Of a DNA stretch of 64,000 nt, positions 44,766 through 55,369 are shown one piece after another. The position numbers and the translations under genes are program-made. The notes under the pieces are model-generated. The model was not told where the DNA came from. It did not search any database and saw nothing but the letters and a program-made list of their open reading frames with translations. Position 1 is the first letter of the stretch. Each line of letters starts with the position of its first letter. This DNA comes from an uncultured Pelagibacteraceae bacterium (GTDB taxonomy: Bacteria; Pseudomonadota; Alphaproteobacteria; Pelagibacterales; Pelagibacteraceae). The stretch is taken from the NCBI GenBank assembly GCA_902558815.1, contig CACEFF010000002.1, positions 1 through 64,000 on the forward strand, in the 5' to 3' direction.

Positions 44766-45324
44766 AATAAAAACAGCTATTTTTATTTCTGGAACTGGTA
44801 GCAATTGTAGAAATCTCATTAAGTTTTCAAAATTGAAAAATTCACCAATCTCAGTCCATTTAATTTTGTCCAATAATCCAAAAGCTAAAGGGCTCGTCTT
44901 TGCTAATAAATTTAAGATAAAAAAAAAAATTTTTAAATTTAAAAAGCAAAGAAAAGATGAAAAAGAAATTCTTAAATATTTAGAAAAAAATCAAATTAGC
45001 CTAATTTGCCTTGCTGGTTTTATGAAGATTCTATCTAAAAATTTTATTAAAGAATTTAAAGGTAAAATTTTAAATGTTCATCCATCACTTTTACCAAAAT
45101 ATAAAGGCTTAAATACCCACATGCGCGCTATAAATAGTAAAGAAAAATTTTCGGGTTGTACGATTCATTTTGTAAATTCCAATCTAGATTCAGGAAAAAT
45201 AATTGTACAAAAAAAAGTTAAAATAAATAAAAACGATACACCAAAAGTTTTAGCTAAAAGAATATTAAAACAAGAACATATTTTATATCCTAAAGCTATA
45301 ATTAAATTGTTTGCTAATCTTTAA
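44740..45324 (+). CDS. purN: Phosphoribosylglycinamide formyltransferase PurN
   Basis: 194 residues. N-terminal AIFISGTGSNCRNLI, the formyl-folate region ICLAGFMKILS, catalytic HPSLLPKYKGLNTHMRAI (Asn/His), and CTIHFVNSNLDSGKII (with Asp) are present. It uses 10-formyl-tetrahydrofolate to formylate GAR. It overlaps purM by 26 bases and runs 11 bases into the convergent ndk gene. Confidence 0.96.
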   Translation: MTKLIGFNKIKTAIFISGTGSNCRNLIKFSKLKNSPISVHLILSNNPKAKGLVFANKFKIKKKIFKFKKQRKDEKEILKYLEKNQISLICLAGFMKILSKNFIKEFKGKILNVHPSLLPKYKGLNTHMRAINSKEKFSGCTIHFVNSNLDSGKIIVQKKVKINKNDTPKVLAKRILKQEHILYPKAIIKLFANL

Positions 45325-45724
45325 AAAAAAAATCTATTTCAATTTTAGCGTTTTCTATACTATCTGATCCATGAACGGAGTTTTTATCTATTGAAATTCC
45401 ATACTTTTTTCTAATTGTTCCTTCAATGGCGTCTTGAGGATTTGTAGCTCCCATTAATTCTCTATTTCCCAATACCGCATTCTCTCTTTCGAGCGTCATA
45501 ACTACTATTGGTCCTGAAGACAAATATGTGCATAAATCATTATAAAAAGGTTTAGTTTCATGAATTTTATAGAATTTTTCAGCTTCTGATTTATCAATTT
45601 GAATTTTTTTCTCTTTCAATATTTTAAAACCTTTATTTTTAAACATTTCTTTAATTTCGCTCTCTAGATTTCTTTCAACCGCATCAGGTTTAATAATTGA
45701 TAATGTTTGTTCTAAGCTACTCAT
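45314..45724 (-). CDS. ndk: Nucleoside diphosphate kinase
   Basis: 136 residues, slightly short of the usual 140. TLSIIKPDAVERNL, ARG-like active-site region with LGNRELMGATNPQDA, and phospho-acceptor H118 in NSVHGSDS are seen. It balances NTP pools by ping-pong phosphate transfer. It overlaps the pepA end by eight bases and is therefore cotranscribed with it. Confidence 0.96.
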   Translation of the reverse strand: MSSLEQTLSIIKPDAVERNLESEIKEMFKNKGFKILKEKKIQIDKSEAEKFYKIHETKPFYNDLCTYLSSGPIVVMTLERENAVLGNRELMGATNPQDAIEGTIRKKYGISIDKNSVHGSDSIENAKIEIDFFFKD

Positions 45725-47174
45725 AATGATCCTTTATAAGTTGATTTAATAACCTTACTCCATAACCAGTTGCACCACCTGAATTTAATGCTCCCCCATA
45801 TTTTGAAAAAGCCATTCCAGCAATGTCTAGATGTGCCCAAGGAGTATTGTTTAAAATAAATCTTTGTAGAAATTGAGCTGCAGTAGTTGAACCAGCACCA
45901 CCAACATAATTTATATTCTGCATATCTGCATTTTTAGAATTTATTAATTTATCATAATTTTTATGTAAAGGCATTCTCCACAACTTTTCTTGAACTTTCT
46001 CTCCAGCATTAATTAATTCTTTTGATAATTTGTCATTATTAGAAAAAAGTCCTGCATACTCAGAACCTAAGGAGACTATAATTGCACCAGTTAAAGTTGC
46101 TAAATCAACCATAAATTTTGGCTTAAATTTTTTTTCGGTAAATGTTAGTGCGTCTGCCAAAACTAGTCTTCCTTCAGCATCAGTATTTAAAATTTCTATT
46201 GTTTTGCCACTGTAAGATTTTACAATATCTCCAGGTCTTTGAGCATTTCCACTTACCATATTTTCTACAAGTCCTACTACACCAACAGCATTTATTTTTG
46301 CTTTTCTTAACGCTAAGTTTTTCATTAAACCAACGACAACTGCTGAACCAGCCATATCATAGGTCATGTCTTCCATAAACTTAGCTGGTTTAAGCGAATA
46401 ACCACCAGTATCAAAACAAACTCCTTTACCAATAAAAGCTAAAGGTTTTGAATTGTTTCTGGCGCCATTCCATTCAATGGTCACTAAATATGATCCTCTA
46501 ATACTACCTTGTCCTACTCCAAGTAAGGCATTCATACCCAATTTTTTTAATTTTTTTTCATTATATATATTGACCTTAAGTCCAAACTTTTTTAGGGAAT
46601 TAAGTCTTTTTGCATACTCATCTGGATGTAAAACATTTCCAGGTTCAGAAACTAAATCCCTAGTATAGAAAGTTCCCTCCTCTAAAGCTTTAAATTTTAA
46701 AAGTTCATTCGGTGGTAGTTTGTTTTTATTACCTATTACATTTATATTTATTATCCTGCTGTCTTTTTTTGACTTATATTTTTTAAATTCATAAGATTTT
46801 AATTTTAATCCATGAAGAAAATATCCAATAAAGTTTTTTTGATTTATTGCTATACTGTCCGAGTTAATAAAATATTCACTATTTTTTCCATAATTAATAC
46901 GTCCAAAAAGTTCAGCACCTAAATTTTCTATTTCTGAATTTTTAATATTTTTTTTAATTGAGACTAAAACTACTTTTTTTTTGGAACTAAGTTCAAAAAC
47001 TAACAAATTTTTACTCAAATCCGTTGTTTTTAATAAATCGCTTATGTATGACAATTCTGAATTTGAAATGTATTTTCTTAGTGAATTTGTACTAAACTTT
47101 TCATCCACAAATAAGACAAGATTTGCAGAGGTTTTTTTCAAGGCGCTATTTTTAAAGTTTACTTTTATTGGCAT
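45717..47174 (-). CDS. pepA: Leucyl aminopeptidase PepA (M17 family)
   Basis: 485 residues: a variable N-domain and a C-terminal catalytic domain. The signature NTDAEGRLVLADAL, zinc-binding IGKGVCFDTGGYSLKP, and MEDMTYDMAGSAVVVGLM are intact. It trims N-terminal Leu and other residues from peptides in the cytosol. It precedes ndk and diverges from lptF by 61 bases. Confidence 0.95.
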   Translation of the reverse strand: MPIKVNFKNSALKKTSANLVLFVDEKFSTNSLRKYISNSELSYISDLLKTTDLSKNLLVFELSSKKKVVLVSIKKNIKNSEIENLGAELFGRINYGKNSEYFINSDSIAINQKNFIGYFLHGLKLKSYEFKKYKSKKDSRIININVIGNKNKLPPNELLKFKALEEGTFYTRDLVSEPGNVLHPDEYAKRLNSLKKFGLKVNIYNEKKLKKLGMNALLGVGQGSIRGSYLVTIEWNGARNNSKPLAFIGKGVCFDTGGYSLKPAKFMEDMTYDMAGSAVVVGLMKNLALRKAKINAVGVVGLVENMVSGNAQRPGDIVKSYSGKTIEILNTDAEGRLVLADALTFTEKKFKPKFMVDLATLTGAIIVSLGSEYAGLFSNNDKLSKELINAGEKVQEKLWRMPLHKNYDKLINSKNADMQNINYVGGAGSTTAAQFLQRFILNNTPWAHLDIAGMAFSKYGGALNSGGATGYGVRLLNQLIKDHYE

Positions 47175-47235
47175 AAATTTTTAATTACAAAGAGTTTTAA
47201 ATGAATGCTATATATTTGGAAATTTATTATTTTCA

Positions 47236-48351
47236 ATGAAAAAATTAATATTTAGAAAATTTGCCTTAGATACATTGATTTTTTTCTCAATAATGTGTTT
47301 AACTGTAGGCCTAATTGTTTGGACTCTCCAAGCAGTCAATTACTTTGATTTTGTAACACAAGATGGCCATGGATTAAAAACTTATTTTTCTTATATTATT
47401 TTTAATTTTCCAAAAATAATTCATCGAATTATTCCATTTATATTTTTTATTTCATTATTTTACATGATTATAAATTACGAAACTAGAAATGAATTGTTAA
47501 TTTTTTGGACTTCAGGAATAAGTAAGATTAACTTCACTAACAAAATTTTAGCCCTTTCGATTATCTTAACAATATTACAAATGATTATTGGAGGATTTTT
47601 TTCTCCCTTTTCACAATTAAAAGGTCGTGAAATTTTGAAAAATTCAAATATAGATTTTTTTACATCATTAATAAAAGAAGGGAAATTTTTAAACATTGTT
47701 GAGGGTTTGACAATCTTTATAAACACCAAAAATTTAGATGGTTCCTATTCAAATATTTATATAGATGATTCATCTAAAGTAGTGTCGAGAATAATTTATG
47801 CAAAAAATGGTAATCTTATTGATGTTGACGATAAAAAAATTTTCAAACTTTTTGATGGAGAAGTTATAAATAAGAATGAACAAAAAATAAATGTATTTCA
47901 ATTTGACCAAATTGATTTTAATTTAGATGAATACTCTACTAGCACTATTCTAGTACCAAAAATACAAGAGCTTAAATCTTTAAGTCTTTTAAAATGTTTA
48001 TTAGATTTAAATACTATTCAAATAAACAAAAGTTTTTACAATTTTAGTTGTGAAATTTCTTTAAAAAATGAAATTAAACAAGAGCTATTTAAAAGATTTT
48101 ATAAACCACTGTATATTCCAGTAATTGCTTTGTTGTGTTGCTTTTTAATAATCTTACCTAAAAATAATATTAAATTTGAAAAAAATAAAAGAATAATATT
48201 TTTAATTACTTTCATCATTATTTTGCTCTCAGAAGTGTCTTTAAGATATTCATCAGTGTCCAATTTAGCAAATGTAATTTATTTAATTTCACCTTGGGTG
48301 TTTTTTGTAATCACTTATCTTATTTTATATAGAAAAATAAAGAATGTTTAG
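47236..48351 (+). CDS. lptF: LPS export permease LptF
   Basis: 371 residues, six membrane helices in two groups of three with a periplasmic jellyroll domain (about 110-270) between them, as in all LptF proteins. The N-terminus FALDTLIFFSIMCLTVGLIVWTLQAVNYFDF-like helix is typical. With LptG and LptB it extracts LPS from the inner membrane. It begins a six-gene outer-membrane biogenesis run and overlaps lptG by eight bases. Confidence 0.92.
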   Translation: MKKLIFRKFALDTLIFFSIMCLTVGLIVWTLQAVNYFDFVTQDGHGLKTYFSYIIFNFPKIIHRIIPFIFFISLFYMIINYETRNELLIFWTSGISKINFTNKILALSIILTILQMIIGGFFSPFSQLKGREILKNSNIDFFTSLIKEGKFLNIVEGLTIFINTKNLDGSYSNIYIDDSSKVVSRIIYAKNGNLIDVDDKKIFKLFDGEVINKNEQKINVFQFDQIDFNLDEYSTSTILVPKIQELKSLSLLKCLLDLNTIQINKSFYNFSCEISLKNEIKQELFKRFYKPLYIPVIALLCCFLIILPKNNIKFEKNKRIIFLITFIIILLSEVSLRYSSVSNLANVIYLISPWVFFVITYLILYRKIKNV

Positions 48352-49423
48352 AATTTATCAAAAACATATAATTAAAAACTTTATAGGTAAATTTTTGACC
48401 GTTAGTTTAATTTTTCTATGTCTAGTTATTATTTTAAATATCCTTGAAGAGATATCTTTTTTTAAAGATTTAAAAGTAAATTTTTTGTTTCCATACATGC
48501 TTACTTTATTAACTGCTCCAATAACTCTTTTTGAGATATTTCCTTTTATTTTTTTAATTTCTACACAACTTTTTTTTTATGATCTTTTTAAAAAAGATGA
48601 GCTCAATCTTTTTAAAACTAATGGTTTAAGTAATATTAAAATTATCAATATATTATTCATTTCTTCATTTATTATTGGTCTATTTTCAATATTTATATAT
48701 TATAATGCAGCTTCAAAACTGAAATTTGTATATACTGATATCAAAAATAATTTTTCTGATGACAATAAATATTTAGCAGTTGTTACAGATAGCGGCTTGT
48801 GGCTTAAAGATGAAGTTGATGACAATATAATAATAGTCAAAGCTAAATTTATAGAAAATGATTTTTTAATTGATGTTATTATCAATGAATTTGATAACAA
48901 TTTTAATCTTAAAAATACGTATCAATCGAATAAAATAGATATCAAGGATAAAGAATGGATTATAGAAAATCCAAAGATAACTAATAAGAATATTTCAACC
49001 CAAAATCAGCAAATTTTATTTTATCAAACTAACTTTGATAAAGATAAAATTAAAAATTTATTTTCAAATATCTCCACTTTAAATATTTTAGAACTTTTTA
49101 ATTTAAAGAAAGATTATGAAAATCTAGGATACTCATCAGATGAGATAGTAATTCATTTATTAAGACTATCCTCAACTCCACTTTTTTATGGGATTTTAAC
49201 GGTTTTATCTGCAATTATAATGTTTAATTTTAGAAGAACTCAATCACTCTTTTTTCACGTTATTCTTGGGATTTTAATGTCTGTAATAATTTATTATATA
49301 ATTTTTATGTTCAGTTCTCTTGGAAACAATGGAAAAATACCAATTTTATACTCTATTTTTATGCCGATTTTATTTATTTCCATATTTGCAATCATAGGTT
49401 TAATAAGAGTAAATGAAAAATAA
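48344..49423 (+). CDS. lptG: LPS export permease LptG
   Basis: 359 residues with the LptF/G architecture: three helices, a periplasmic domain, and three helices (the last ILFISIFAIIGLIRV). The start RIYQKHIIKNFIGKFLTVSLIFLCLVI is characteristic. It pairs with LptF in the LptB2FG ABC transporter. It overlaps lptD by 11 bases, so the chain of overlaps continues through the operon. Confidence 0.92.
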   Translation: MFRIYQKHIIKNFIGKFLTVSLIFLCLVIILNILEEISFFKDLKVNFLFPYMLTLLTAPITLFEIFPFIFLISTQLFFYDLFKKDELNLFKTNGLSNIKIINILFISSFIIGLFSIFIYYNAASKLKFVYTDIKNNFSDDNKYLAVVTDSGLWLKDEVDDNIIIVKAKFIENDFLIDVIINEFDNNFNLKNTYQSNKIDIKDKEWIIENPKITNKNISTQNQQILFYQTNFDKDKIKNLFSNISTLNILELFNLKKDYENLGYSSDEIVIHLLRLSSTPLFYGILTVLSAIIMFNFRRTQSLFFHVILGILMSVIIYYIIFMFSSLGNNGKIPILYSIFMPILFISIFAIIGLIRVNEK

Positions 49424-51797
49424 ATTTTTTGCTTTTTTTATAGTTTTTATTTTTTTTAGTCATGAGTCGTTTGCAAATCAATTTATATTTGAAACTAAAG
49501 AAATTAAGATAGTTGAGTCTGGGAATATTATTTATGCTAAGGATGGTACTGCTAAATCATTTGATGGATTATTGAAAATAATTGCTCAAGATTTTGAATA
49601 TAATAAAGATTTAAATATATTAAAAGCAATTAACGGTATTGCTTTTATAGAAAAATATAATCTGGAAATTGAATTTGATGAAGCTATATTTGATCAAACA
49701 AAATTGACTGCATCTGTTACTGGAAATATTAAAATTATTGAAAGAAAAAAGAATTTAATAATAGAGACTGAGAATATTAACTATGATCAAAATCTTAATA
49801 TTATAAAATCATCTTCTGAATCAACTATAAGAGATAAAAATGATAATGTCTTAAAAACAAAAAGCTTTGAATACAATAAGAATAGAAATATCCTTAAAAT
49901 AAAAGAGTCTAAACTTAAAGATTTTAATCAAAATATCTATCTTATTGACTTAGCGTATATAGATACTGTCTCAAATAAATTGTTTGGAAAAGATTTAAGT
50001 ATGGATCTTAATAATAAATCTTTCAATAAAGATAATGAGCCTAGACTAAAAGGAAAAAGTATAATCAAAGATGAATTATCGACTGAAATTACTAAAGGAG
50101 TATTTACAACTTGTAAAAAAAGAGATGGCTGCCCTCCTTGGCAACTATCTGCTGAAAAAATTGAACATAACCAAAAAAAACAAACTATAAATTATAAAAA
50201 TGCTTTACTAAAAGTCTATGACATTCCAGTGATGTATTTCCCTAGATTTTTTCACCCAGATCCTACAGTAGATCGAAAATCTGGATTTTTAATTCCAACA
50301 ATTAAAAATTCACCAAATTCTGATAATTTTTTATCAGTTCCATATTTTAGTGTTTTAAGTCTTAATAAAGATATTACTTTTACACCTAGATTTTATGCTG
50401 ATGATAAATTGCTCATGCAGTCAGAGTATAGACAAGTAAATAAGAATAGTAGCCATTTATCTGATTTCAGTATTTTTGCAAAAAAAAACTCTAATTCCAA
50501 AAGTCATTTCTTTTATAAATACAATAAAAATTTAGATTATCTTGGCTTCGAAGAAAGTATTTTAAATTTACAAGTGCAACAAACCTCTAATGATACATAC
50601 TTAAAAGCAAATAAAATAGAAAATGAGATTAGTGATGATAGCGATGTTTTGCAATCTTCTCTTGGTTTTAATTTTTATTCAGAAGATTTAGCAATTGATA
50701 CTGAATTCATGGTTTATGAAGACTTAAGTAAAAAAAATAATGATAGATATGAATATATTTTACCTAAATTGAGTTTAATTAAAAATATTGAAAATAGAAC
50801 AGCTCTTAATGGGAATTTTTATCTAAAGTCAGACAACTTGATAAAAAACTACGATACAAATATTTTTGAAACCGTAAACATAAATGATTTAATTTTTAAT
50901 TCTAATCCTAAGATAACAGATAAGGGACTTTATAATAATTATGATTTAATTTTTAAAAATGTGAATTCAGATACTCAAAATTCAAATAATTTTAAAAAAG
51001 ATACTAATCACTATCTTTCTGGATTATTACAATTAAATTCCTCTTTGCCACTAGTAAAAGAGAGTAATAAATATAAAAAAATTATTAAACCAAAAGTTTC
51101 TCTTAAAATAAGTCCAAATAATAATACCAAAAATATAAGTAAAAATGTAAATAGATTAGATGTTAACAACATTTATAGCCTTAACAGATTGTCCTCTAAT
51201 AACACTTTAGAAGGTGGACTTTCTTTAGCATATGGAAATGAATTTATAATTTCAGAAAAAGAAAACCTTAACGAAATTTTCAGTCTTAAATTGGCGAATA
51301 ATGTTAGAGTAAATAAGAATGAAGATTTGCCTAAAAACAATCAAATGGGGTCTAAAACATCTAATTTTTTGAGTGAATTGAGCTATAGCCCAAATCAATT
51401 TTTTAAAACTAGATATATAACTTCAACAAAAAATAACTTTTATGATATAAATTACGAAAATCTCACAGCTGAATTTAAATTGAATAATTTCGTTACAACA
51501 TTCGATTACCTAAATGAAAATGATACAGTCGAAAAAAACTCTTACTTGTTAAATACTACGAAATATTCATTCAATAAATCTAATAATATTTCATTCTCTA
51601 CAAGAGAAAATAAAAAAACAGATTTAACTGAATATTACAAACTAATGTATCAATATAAGAGTGATTGTTTATCTGCATCAATAGAATATAACAAAGATTA
51701 TTACAGTGATCGTGATATTAAACCAGAGGAAAGTGTATTTTTTAAATTAACAATAATACCATTCGGACAAACTAGCAGTCCAGATTTAAAAGAGTAA
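49413..51797 (+). CDS. lptD: LPS assembly outer-membrane protein LptD
   Basis: 794 residues. Signal peptide (FFAFFIVFIFFSHESFA), an LptA-like beta-jellyroll N-domain, and then a large C-terminal beta-barrel beginning after PVMYFPRFFHPDPTVDRKSGFL, the most conserved LptD stretch. Cysteines in TCKKRDGCPPWQL may make the periplasmic disulfide. It inserts LPS into the outer leaflet with LptE. It overlaps surA by one base. Confidence 0.93.
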   Translation: MKNKFFAFFIVFIFFSHESFANQFIFETKEIKIVESGNIIYAKDGTAKSFDGLLKIIAQDFEYNKDLNILKAINGIAFIEKYNLEIEFDEAIFDQTKLTASVTGNIKIIERKKNLIIETENINYDQNLNIIKSSSESTIRDKNDNVLKTKSFEYNKNRNILKIKESKLKDFNQNIYLIDLAYIDTVSNKLFGKDLSMDLNNKSFNKDNEPRLKGKSIIKDELSTEITKGVFTTCKKRDGCPPWQLSAEKIEHNQKKQTINYKNALLKVYDIPVMYFPRFFHPDPTVDRKSGFLIPTIKNSPNSDNFLSVPYFSVLSLNKDITFTPRFYADDKLLMQSEYRQVNKNSSHLSDFSIFAKKNSNSKSHFFYKYNKNLDYLGFEESILNLQVQQTSNDTYLKANKIENEISDDSDVLQSSLGFNFYSEDLAIDTEFMVYEDLSKKNNDRYEYILPKLSLIKNIENRTALNGNFYLKSDNLIKNYDTNIFETVNINDLIFNSNPKITDKGLYNNYDLIFKNVNSDTQNSNNFKKDTNHYLSGLLQLNSSLPLVKESNKYKKIIKPKVSLKISPNNNTKNISKNVNRLDVNNIYSLNRLSSNNTLEGGLSLAYGNEFIISEKENLNEIFSLKLANNVRVNKNEDLPKNNQMGSKTSNFLSELSYSPNQFFKTRYITSTKNNFYDINYENLTAEFKLNNFVTTFDYLNENDTVEKNSYLLNTTKYSFNKSNNISFSTRENKKTDLTEYYKLMYQYKSDCLSASIEYNKDYYSDRDIKPEESVFFKLTIIPFGQTSSPDLKE

Positions 51798-52741
51798 TGA
51801 TTAGGATAATCTTATTTTTACTATTAATCTTCAATTTATTATCTTCAAGTTTAACTGCAAATACAAAACTATATATAAATACAAAAGTAAATAATGAGAT
51901 AATTACAAATTACGATATAGAAAAAGAAGGAAATTATCTAAAAAAATTGAATCCTGATCTCATAAACCTTGAAGAAAAAAAGATATTCAAAATTGCTAAA
52001 GAATCTTTAATTAATGAAAAGATAAAAGAAAGTGTCATTATTAATGAAAGCAAAATTCAAAATTACAATCTTGATGAAGATGAAGAGGTAATTGAGCAAA
52101 TTTTGAGGGATTTTTATACACAATTAAATTTTCAAAATAAAGAGGATTTTATTAGATCTCTTAAAAATGAAAAAGAATATAAAATTGATGAAATAAAACA
52201 AAAATTAAAAATAGAATTTTTTTGGAATAAACTAATTTATACAAAATATAGAAATCAAATTAAAATCAATAAACCTGACTTAATGAAAAAGATTGATAAA
52301 TTTGAAAATGAAGAAATCAAAGAATATTTTGTTTCTGAAATTGTTTTTAGAAAAGACAAAGATAAGGACATAAATGAAAAGATTAATCAAATAAAGTTAA
52401 GTATCAATGAAATTGGCTTTAGCAACACTGCTAATACATACAGTATTTCCGAAACATCAAAGTTTGGGGGACAAGTTGGATGGATTAATTTGAATAATTA
52501 TTCTGAAACAGTACAAAATAGTTTGAGAAATAAAAAAGAAGGTGATCTGACAAATGTTATTCAAGTTGGAAATAATTATATTTTTATTAAAGTTAAAGAA
52601 ATTAGAACTAAAAAATTACAAATTGATAAAGAGGCTGAGCTAGATAAATTAATCAATTTTGAAACAAATAATCAACTAAATCGATTTTCAAAGATTTTTT
52701 TTGATAAATCAAAAATAAATTACACGATTAATGAAAAATAA
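51797..52741 (+). CDS. surA: Periplasmic chaperone/peptidyl-prolyl isomerase SurA
   Basis: 314 residues with a signal peptide (IILFLLLIFNLLSSSLTA), a SurA N-terminal helical domain (VNNEIITNYDIEKEGNYLKKL), and one parvulin domain near 185-285 (SEIVFRKDKDKD, then KFGGQVGWINLNNYSE). E. coli SurA has two parvulin domains; only one is seen here, as usual in alphaproteobacteria. It assists folding of outer-membrane proteins such as LptD, its neighbour. Confidence 0.9.
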   Translation: MIRIILFLLLIFNLLSSSLTANTKLYINTKVNNEIITNYDIEKEGNYLKKLNPDLINLEEKKIFKIAKESLINEKIKESVIINESKIQNYNLDEDEEVIEQILRDFYTQLNFQNKEDFIRSLKNEKEYKIDEIKQKLKIEFFWNKLIYTKYRNQIKINKPDLMKKIDKFENEEIKEYFVSEIVFRKDKDKDINEKINQIKLSINEIGFSNTANTYSISETSKFGGQVGWINLNNYSETVQNSLRNKKEGDLTNVIQVGNNYIFIKVKEIRTKKLQIDKEAELDKLINFETNNQLNRFSKIFFDKSKINYTINEK

Positions 52742-53666
52742 ACCTATATTAATTGTTGCTGGAGAACCTAAAAGTATATTTTTTGAAATATTTTTAAAAT
52801 CCATAAAATCAAATAAATTTAAAAGTCCTATTGTATTAATTGCTTCCTCAAAATTATTTTTATCTTTTTTAAGAATTAATAGATATCGACTTAAAATTAA
52901 TTTGTTAAATGAAAAAAAATTAAGTTCTTATAAATTGAATAATAAAAAAATTAATTTATTAGATATGAAATATACTAACAGAAAAAATTATATAAGAGAC
53001 TGTTTAAATTTAGCATTTAAAATTTTAAAGTCAGGCTTTACCAACAAGTTTATCAATGGGCCAATTAATAAATCAAAATTTTTAAATAAAAAATTCTTAG
53101 GAATTACGGAATATATTTCAAGAAAATTTAAGACTAATAAAGTTGCTATGTTAATTTACAACAATCATTTATCTGTTTGTCCTATAACAACACATCTTCC
53201 AATAAAAATGGTTTCGAAAAAAATTAATCAAAATTTAATTAAAGAAAAAGCAAAACTTATAAATAGTTTTTATGTTAAAAATTTTGGATTTAAACCAAAA
53301 ATAGCAGTGACTGGTTTAAACCCTCACTGTGAAACCATCGATCAGTTTAATGAGGACAAAAACATAGTTTTACCTGCTATTAAGTCCTTAAAAAAAAGAG
53401 GTATTAAAGTTAATGGACCATATCCTGCTGATACAATATTTTTGAAACAAAATAGAAAAAAATTTAATGTTATTTTAGGTATGTATCACGATCAAGTGTT
53501 GTCACCTTTAAAAGCTTTGAAAGAGTATGATGCAATAAATATTACACTTGGTCTTCCTTTTTATAGAATTTCACCAGATCATGGTCCAAATGAAAAAATG
53601 ATTAATAAAAATTTATCTAATCCGTTAAGTCTTATACAGGCAATTAAATTTTTAGAAAAAAGGTGA
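52731..53666 (+). CDS. pdxA: 4-Hydroxythreonine-4-phosphate dehydrogenase PdxA, diverged copy
   Basis: 311 residues in the conserved surA-pdxA-ksgA position. The metal-binding histidines remain in TTHLPIKM, GLNPHCETI and MYHDQVL. However the N-terminal GEPAGIGP-type motif reads GEPKSIFFE, and the loop normally DHGTAxxxAGxGxA reads DHGPNEKMINKNLS. It should make 3-amino-2-oxopropyl phosphate for pyridoxal phosphate synthesis, but these changes near the substrate and cofactor sites leave that uncertain. The intact paralogue at 7584 may matter. It overlaps surA by 11 bases and ksgA by four. Confidence 0.85.
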   Translation: MKNKPILIVAGEPKSIFFEIFLKSIKSNKFKSPIVLIASSKLFLSFLRINRYRLKINLLNEKKLSSYKLNNKKINLLDMKYTNRKNYIRDCLNLAFKILKSGFTNKFINGPINKSKFLNKKFLGITEYISRKFKTNKVAMLIYNNHLSVCPITTHLPIKMVSKKINQNLIKEKAKLINSFYVKNFGFKPKIAVTGLNPHCETIDQFNEDKNIVLPAIKSLKKRGIKVNGPYPADTIFLKQNRKKFNVILGMYHDQVLSPLKALKEYDAINITLGLPFYRISPDHGPNEKMINKNLSNPLSLIQAIKFLEKR

Positions 53667-54451
53667 TCAAAACCAAAAAAAGTTTAGGGCAAAATTTTTT
53701 AGTTGATAATAATATAATTGAAAAAATTGTTAATTCTGCTCAAATAAAAGACCAAACTGTTCTTGAAGTTGGTCCGGGGACAGGAAATTTAACCAAATTT
53801 ATATTAAAAAAAAAACCAAAAAAATTATATGTTATAGAAAAAGATAATAATCTTGTATCTTTTTTAAATAAAAATTTTCAAAATCAAATAACGATAATAA
53901 ATGAGGATATTTTGAAAATAAATGAAAATTATATTAGTAATGAGAAATTAACCGTCTTTGGAAATTTGCCATATAATATTTCAACAGAAATTCTGTGTAA
54001 ATGGATTCTTAATATAAATGACCACAAAATTTGGTTCAGTAATTTAGTGTTAATGTTTCAAAAAGAAGTAGCCGATAGAATAATTTCAAATTTTAATTCC
54101 TCAAGTTACAGTCGATTAACAGTTTTGTCTAATTGGAAGTTAGATATTAAAAAAATTATAGATATAAAACCCAATAGTTTTTACCCTAAACCTAAAATAG
54201 ATAGTACTTTGTTACTTTTCTCACCAAAAAAAAATTTTTTAAAATTGAAAGATCCATATACATTAGAAAAAGTTACAAGAATTTTTTTTTCTCATAGGCG
54301 AAAAATGATAAAAAAATCGTTTAATCAAATATTTCAAAATAATAATCAAATATTAAATAAACTTAATATAAATCTAAATTTAAGGCCTCAAAATTTGGAT
54401 TTTGAAACATATTATAAGTTAGCCGACGAATATGAAAAGTTAAGAAGTTAA
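53663..54451 (+). CDS. ksgA: 16S rRNA dimethyladenosine transferase KsgA/RsmA (GTG start)
   Basis: 262 residues, a normal size. It starts GTG at 53663, overlapping the pdxA stop (GTGA). Motifs: [13 protein letters not shown]-binding [12 protein letters not shown], and NLPYNIS; the C-terminal helical domain is present. It dimethylates two adenosines near the 3' end of 16S rRNA in late 30S maturation. The end overlaps the convergent gmk by 12 bases. Confidence 0.96.
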   Translation: MIKTKKSLGQNFLVDNNIIEKIVNSAQIKDQTVLEVGPGTGNLTKFILKKKPKKLYVIEKDNNLVSFLNKNFQNQITIINEDILKINENYISNEKLTVFGNLPYNISTEILCKWILNINDHKIWFSNLVLMFQKEVADRIISNFNSSSYSRLTVLSNWKLDIKKIIDIKPNSFYPKPKIDSTLLLFSPKKNFLKLKDPYTLEKVTRIFFSHRRKMIKKSFNQIFQNNNQILNKLNINLNLRPQNLDFETYYKLADEYEKLRS

Positions 54452-55072
54452 TTTTTCAACATGAGATCTAACATAATCGTGATCATAATCTTTTGAACCA
54501 TTATTGATCTCAGCCAAAATTAGATTGAAAATTTTTGAGTAACATTTGTCTAAATTTTCGTTAATAACCACATAATCATAATTAATCCAATGCAATACAT
54601 CTCTTCCAAATTGTTTCATTCTCTCATCAACAATTAATTTGTCTTTCATATCTCTATTCGATAACCTTTCAAATAAAACTTCTTTACTAGGTGGTAATAT
54701 AAAGAATGTTATTAATTTATAATCTAGTTTTTTGTTCTTTATTTGATCTGCACCTTGCCAATCAATATCGAACAAGATATTTTTACCTTTGTCTAATTTG
54801 TCAATTACTGGAGTTCTAGTAGTGCCATAAAAATTGTTAAATACTTTTGCATACTCTAAAAATTCTTCATTTTTAATTAATCTTTTAAATTTTTCCTCTG
54901 TAACAAAATAATAATCTTTATCAGGAACTTCATTAGGTCTAGGCTGACGAGTAGTATGAGAAATGGAAATTTCGAAATTTTCCATTTTTGAAAGAAGATT
55001 TACCAAAGTTGTCTTTCCTGCTCCTGAGGGAGAGGATAAAACTATCATTACCCCATCATTACTAGTGGGCAT
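54440..55072 (-). CDS. gmk: Guanylate kinase
   Basis: 210 residues from ATG 55070-55072; a TTG just before it only adds one residue. P-loop [22 protein letters not shown] and DYYFVTEE (GMP-binding), and [13 protein letters not shown] are as expected. It phosphorylates GMP to GDP. It follows acpP by eight bases and is the last gene of the fab run. Confidence 0.96.
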   Translation of the reverse strand: MPTSNDGVMIVLSSPSGAGKTTLVNLLSKMENFEISISHTTRQPRPNEVPDKDYYFVTEEKFKRLIKNEEFLEYAKVFNNFYGTTRTPVIDKLDKGKNILFDIDWQGADQIKNKKLDYKLITFFILPPSKEVLFERLSNRDMKDKLIVDERMKQFGRDVLHWINYDYVVINENLDKCYSKIFNLILAEINNGSKDYDHDYVRSHVEKLTS

Positions 55073-55080
55073 CAATTAAA

Positions 55081-55320
55081 TTAGTTTGCTTTTCCTTCAA
55101 TAAATTTCACAGCATCTCCTACTGTTAAAATTTTTTCAGCTTCACTATCTGAAATTTCTGAACCAAACTCTTCTTCAAAAGCCATTACTAATTCAACTGT
55201 ATCCAAACTATCAGCACCTAAATCATCTATGAAACTAGATTCTTCTGTAACTTTAGCTTCATCTATACCAAGGTGATCTGCTACTATTTTCTTAACTTTG
55301 CTTGAAACATCTTCTGACAT
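55081..55320 (-). CDS. acpP: Acyl carrier protein
   Basis: 79 residues, acidic four-helix protein with the phosphopantetheine site S38 in [16 protein letters not shown]. It carries growing acyl chains in fatty acid synthesis. It lies 49 bases after fabG on the same strand. This is a highly conserved gene and no variation stands out. Confidence 0.97.
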   Translation of the reverse strand: MSEDVSSKVKKIVADHLGIDEAKVTEESSFIDDLGADSLDTVELVMAFEEEFGSEISDSEAEKILTVGDAVKFIEGKAN

Positions 55321-55369
55321 ATCGATCCTTTATTGTTTTAATTTCTTATTAGTTTAAAAACCTGTTTTG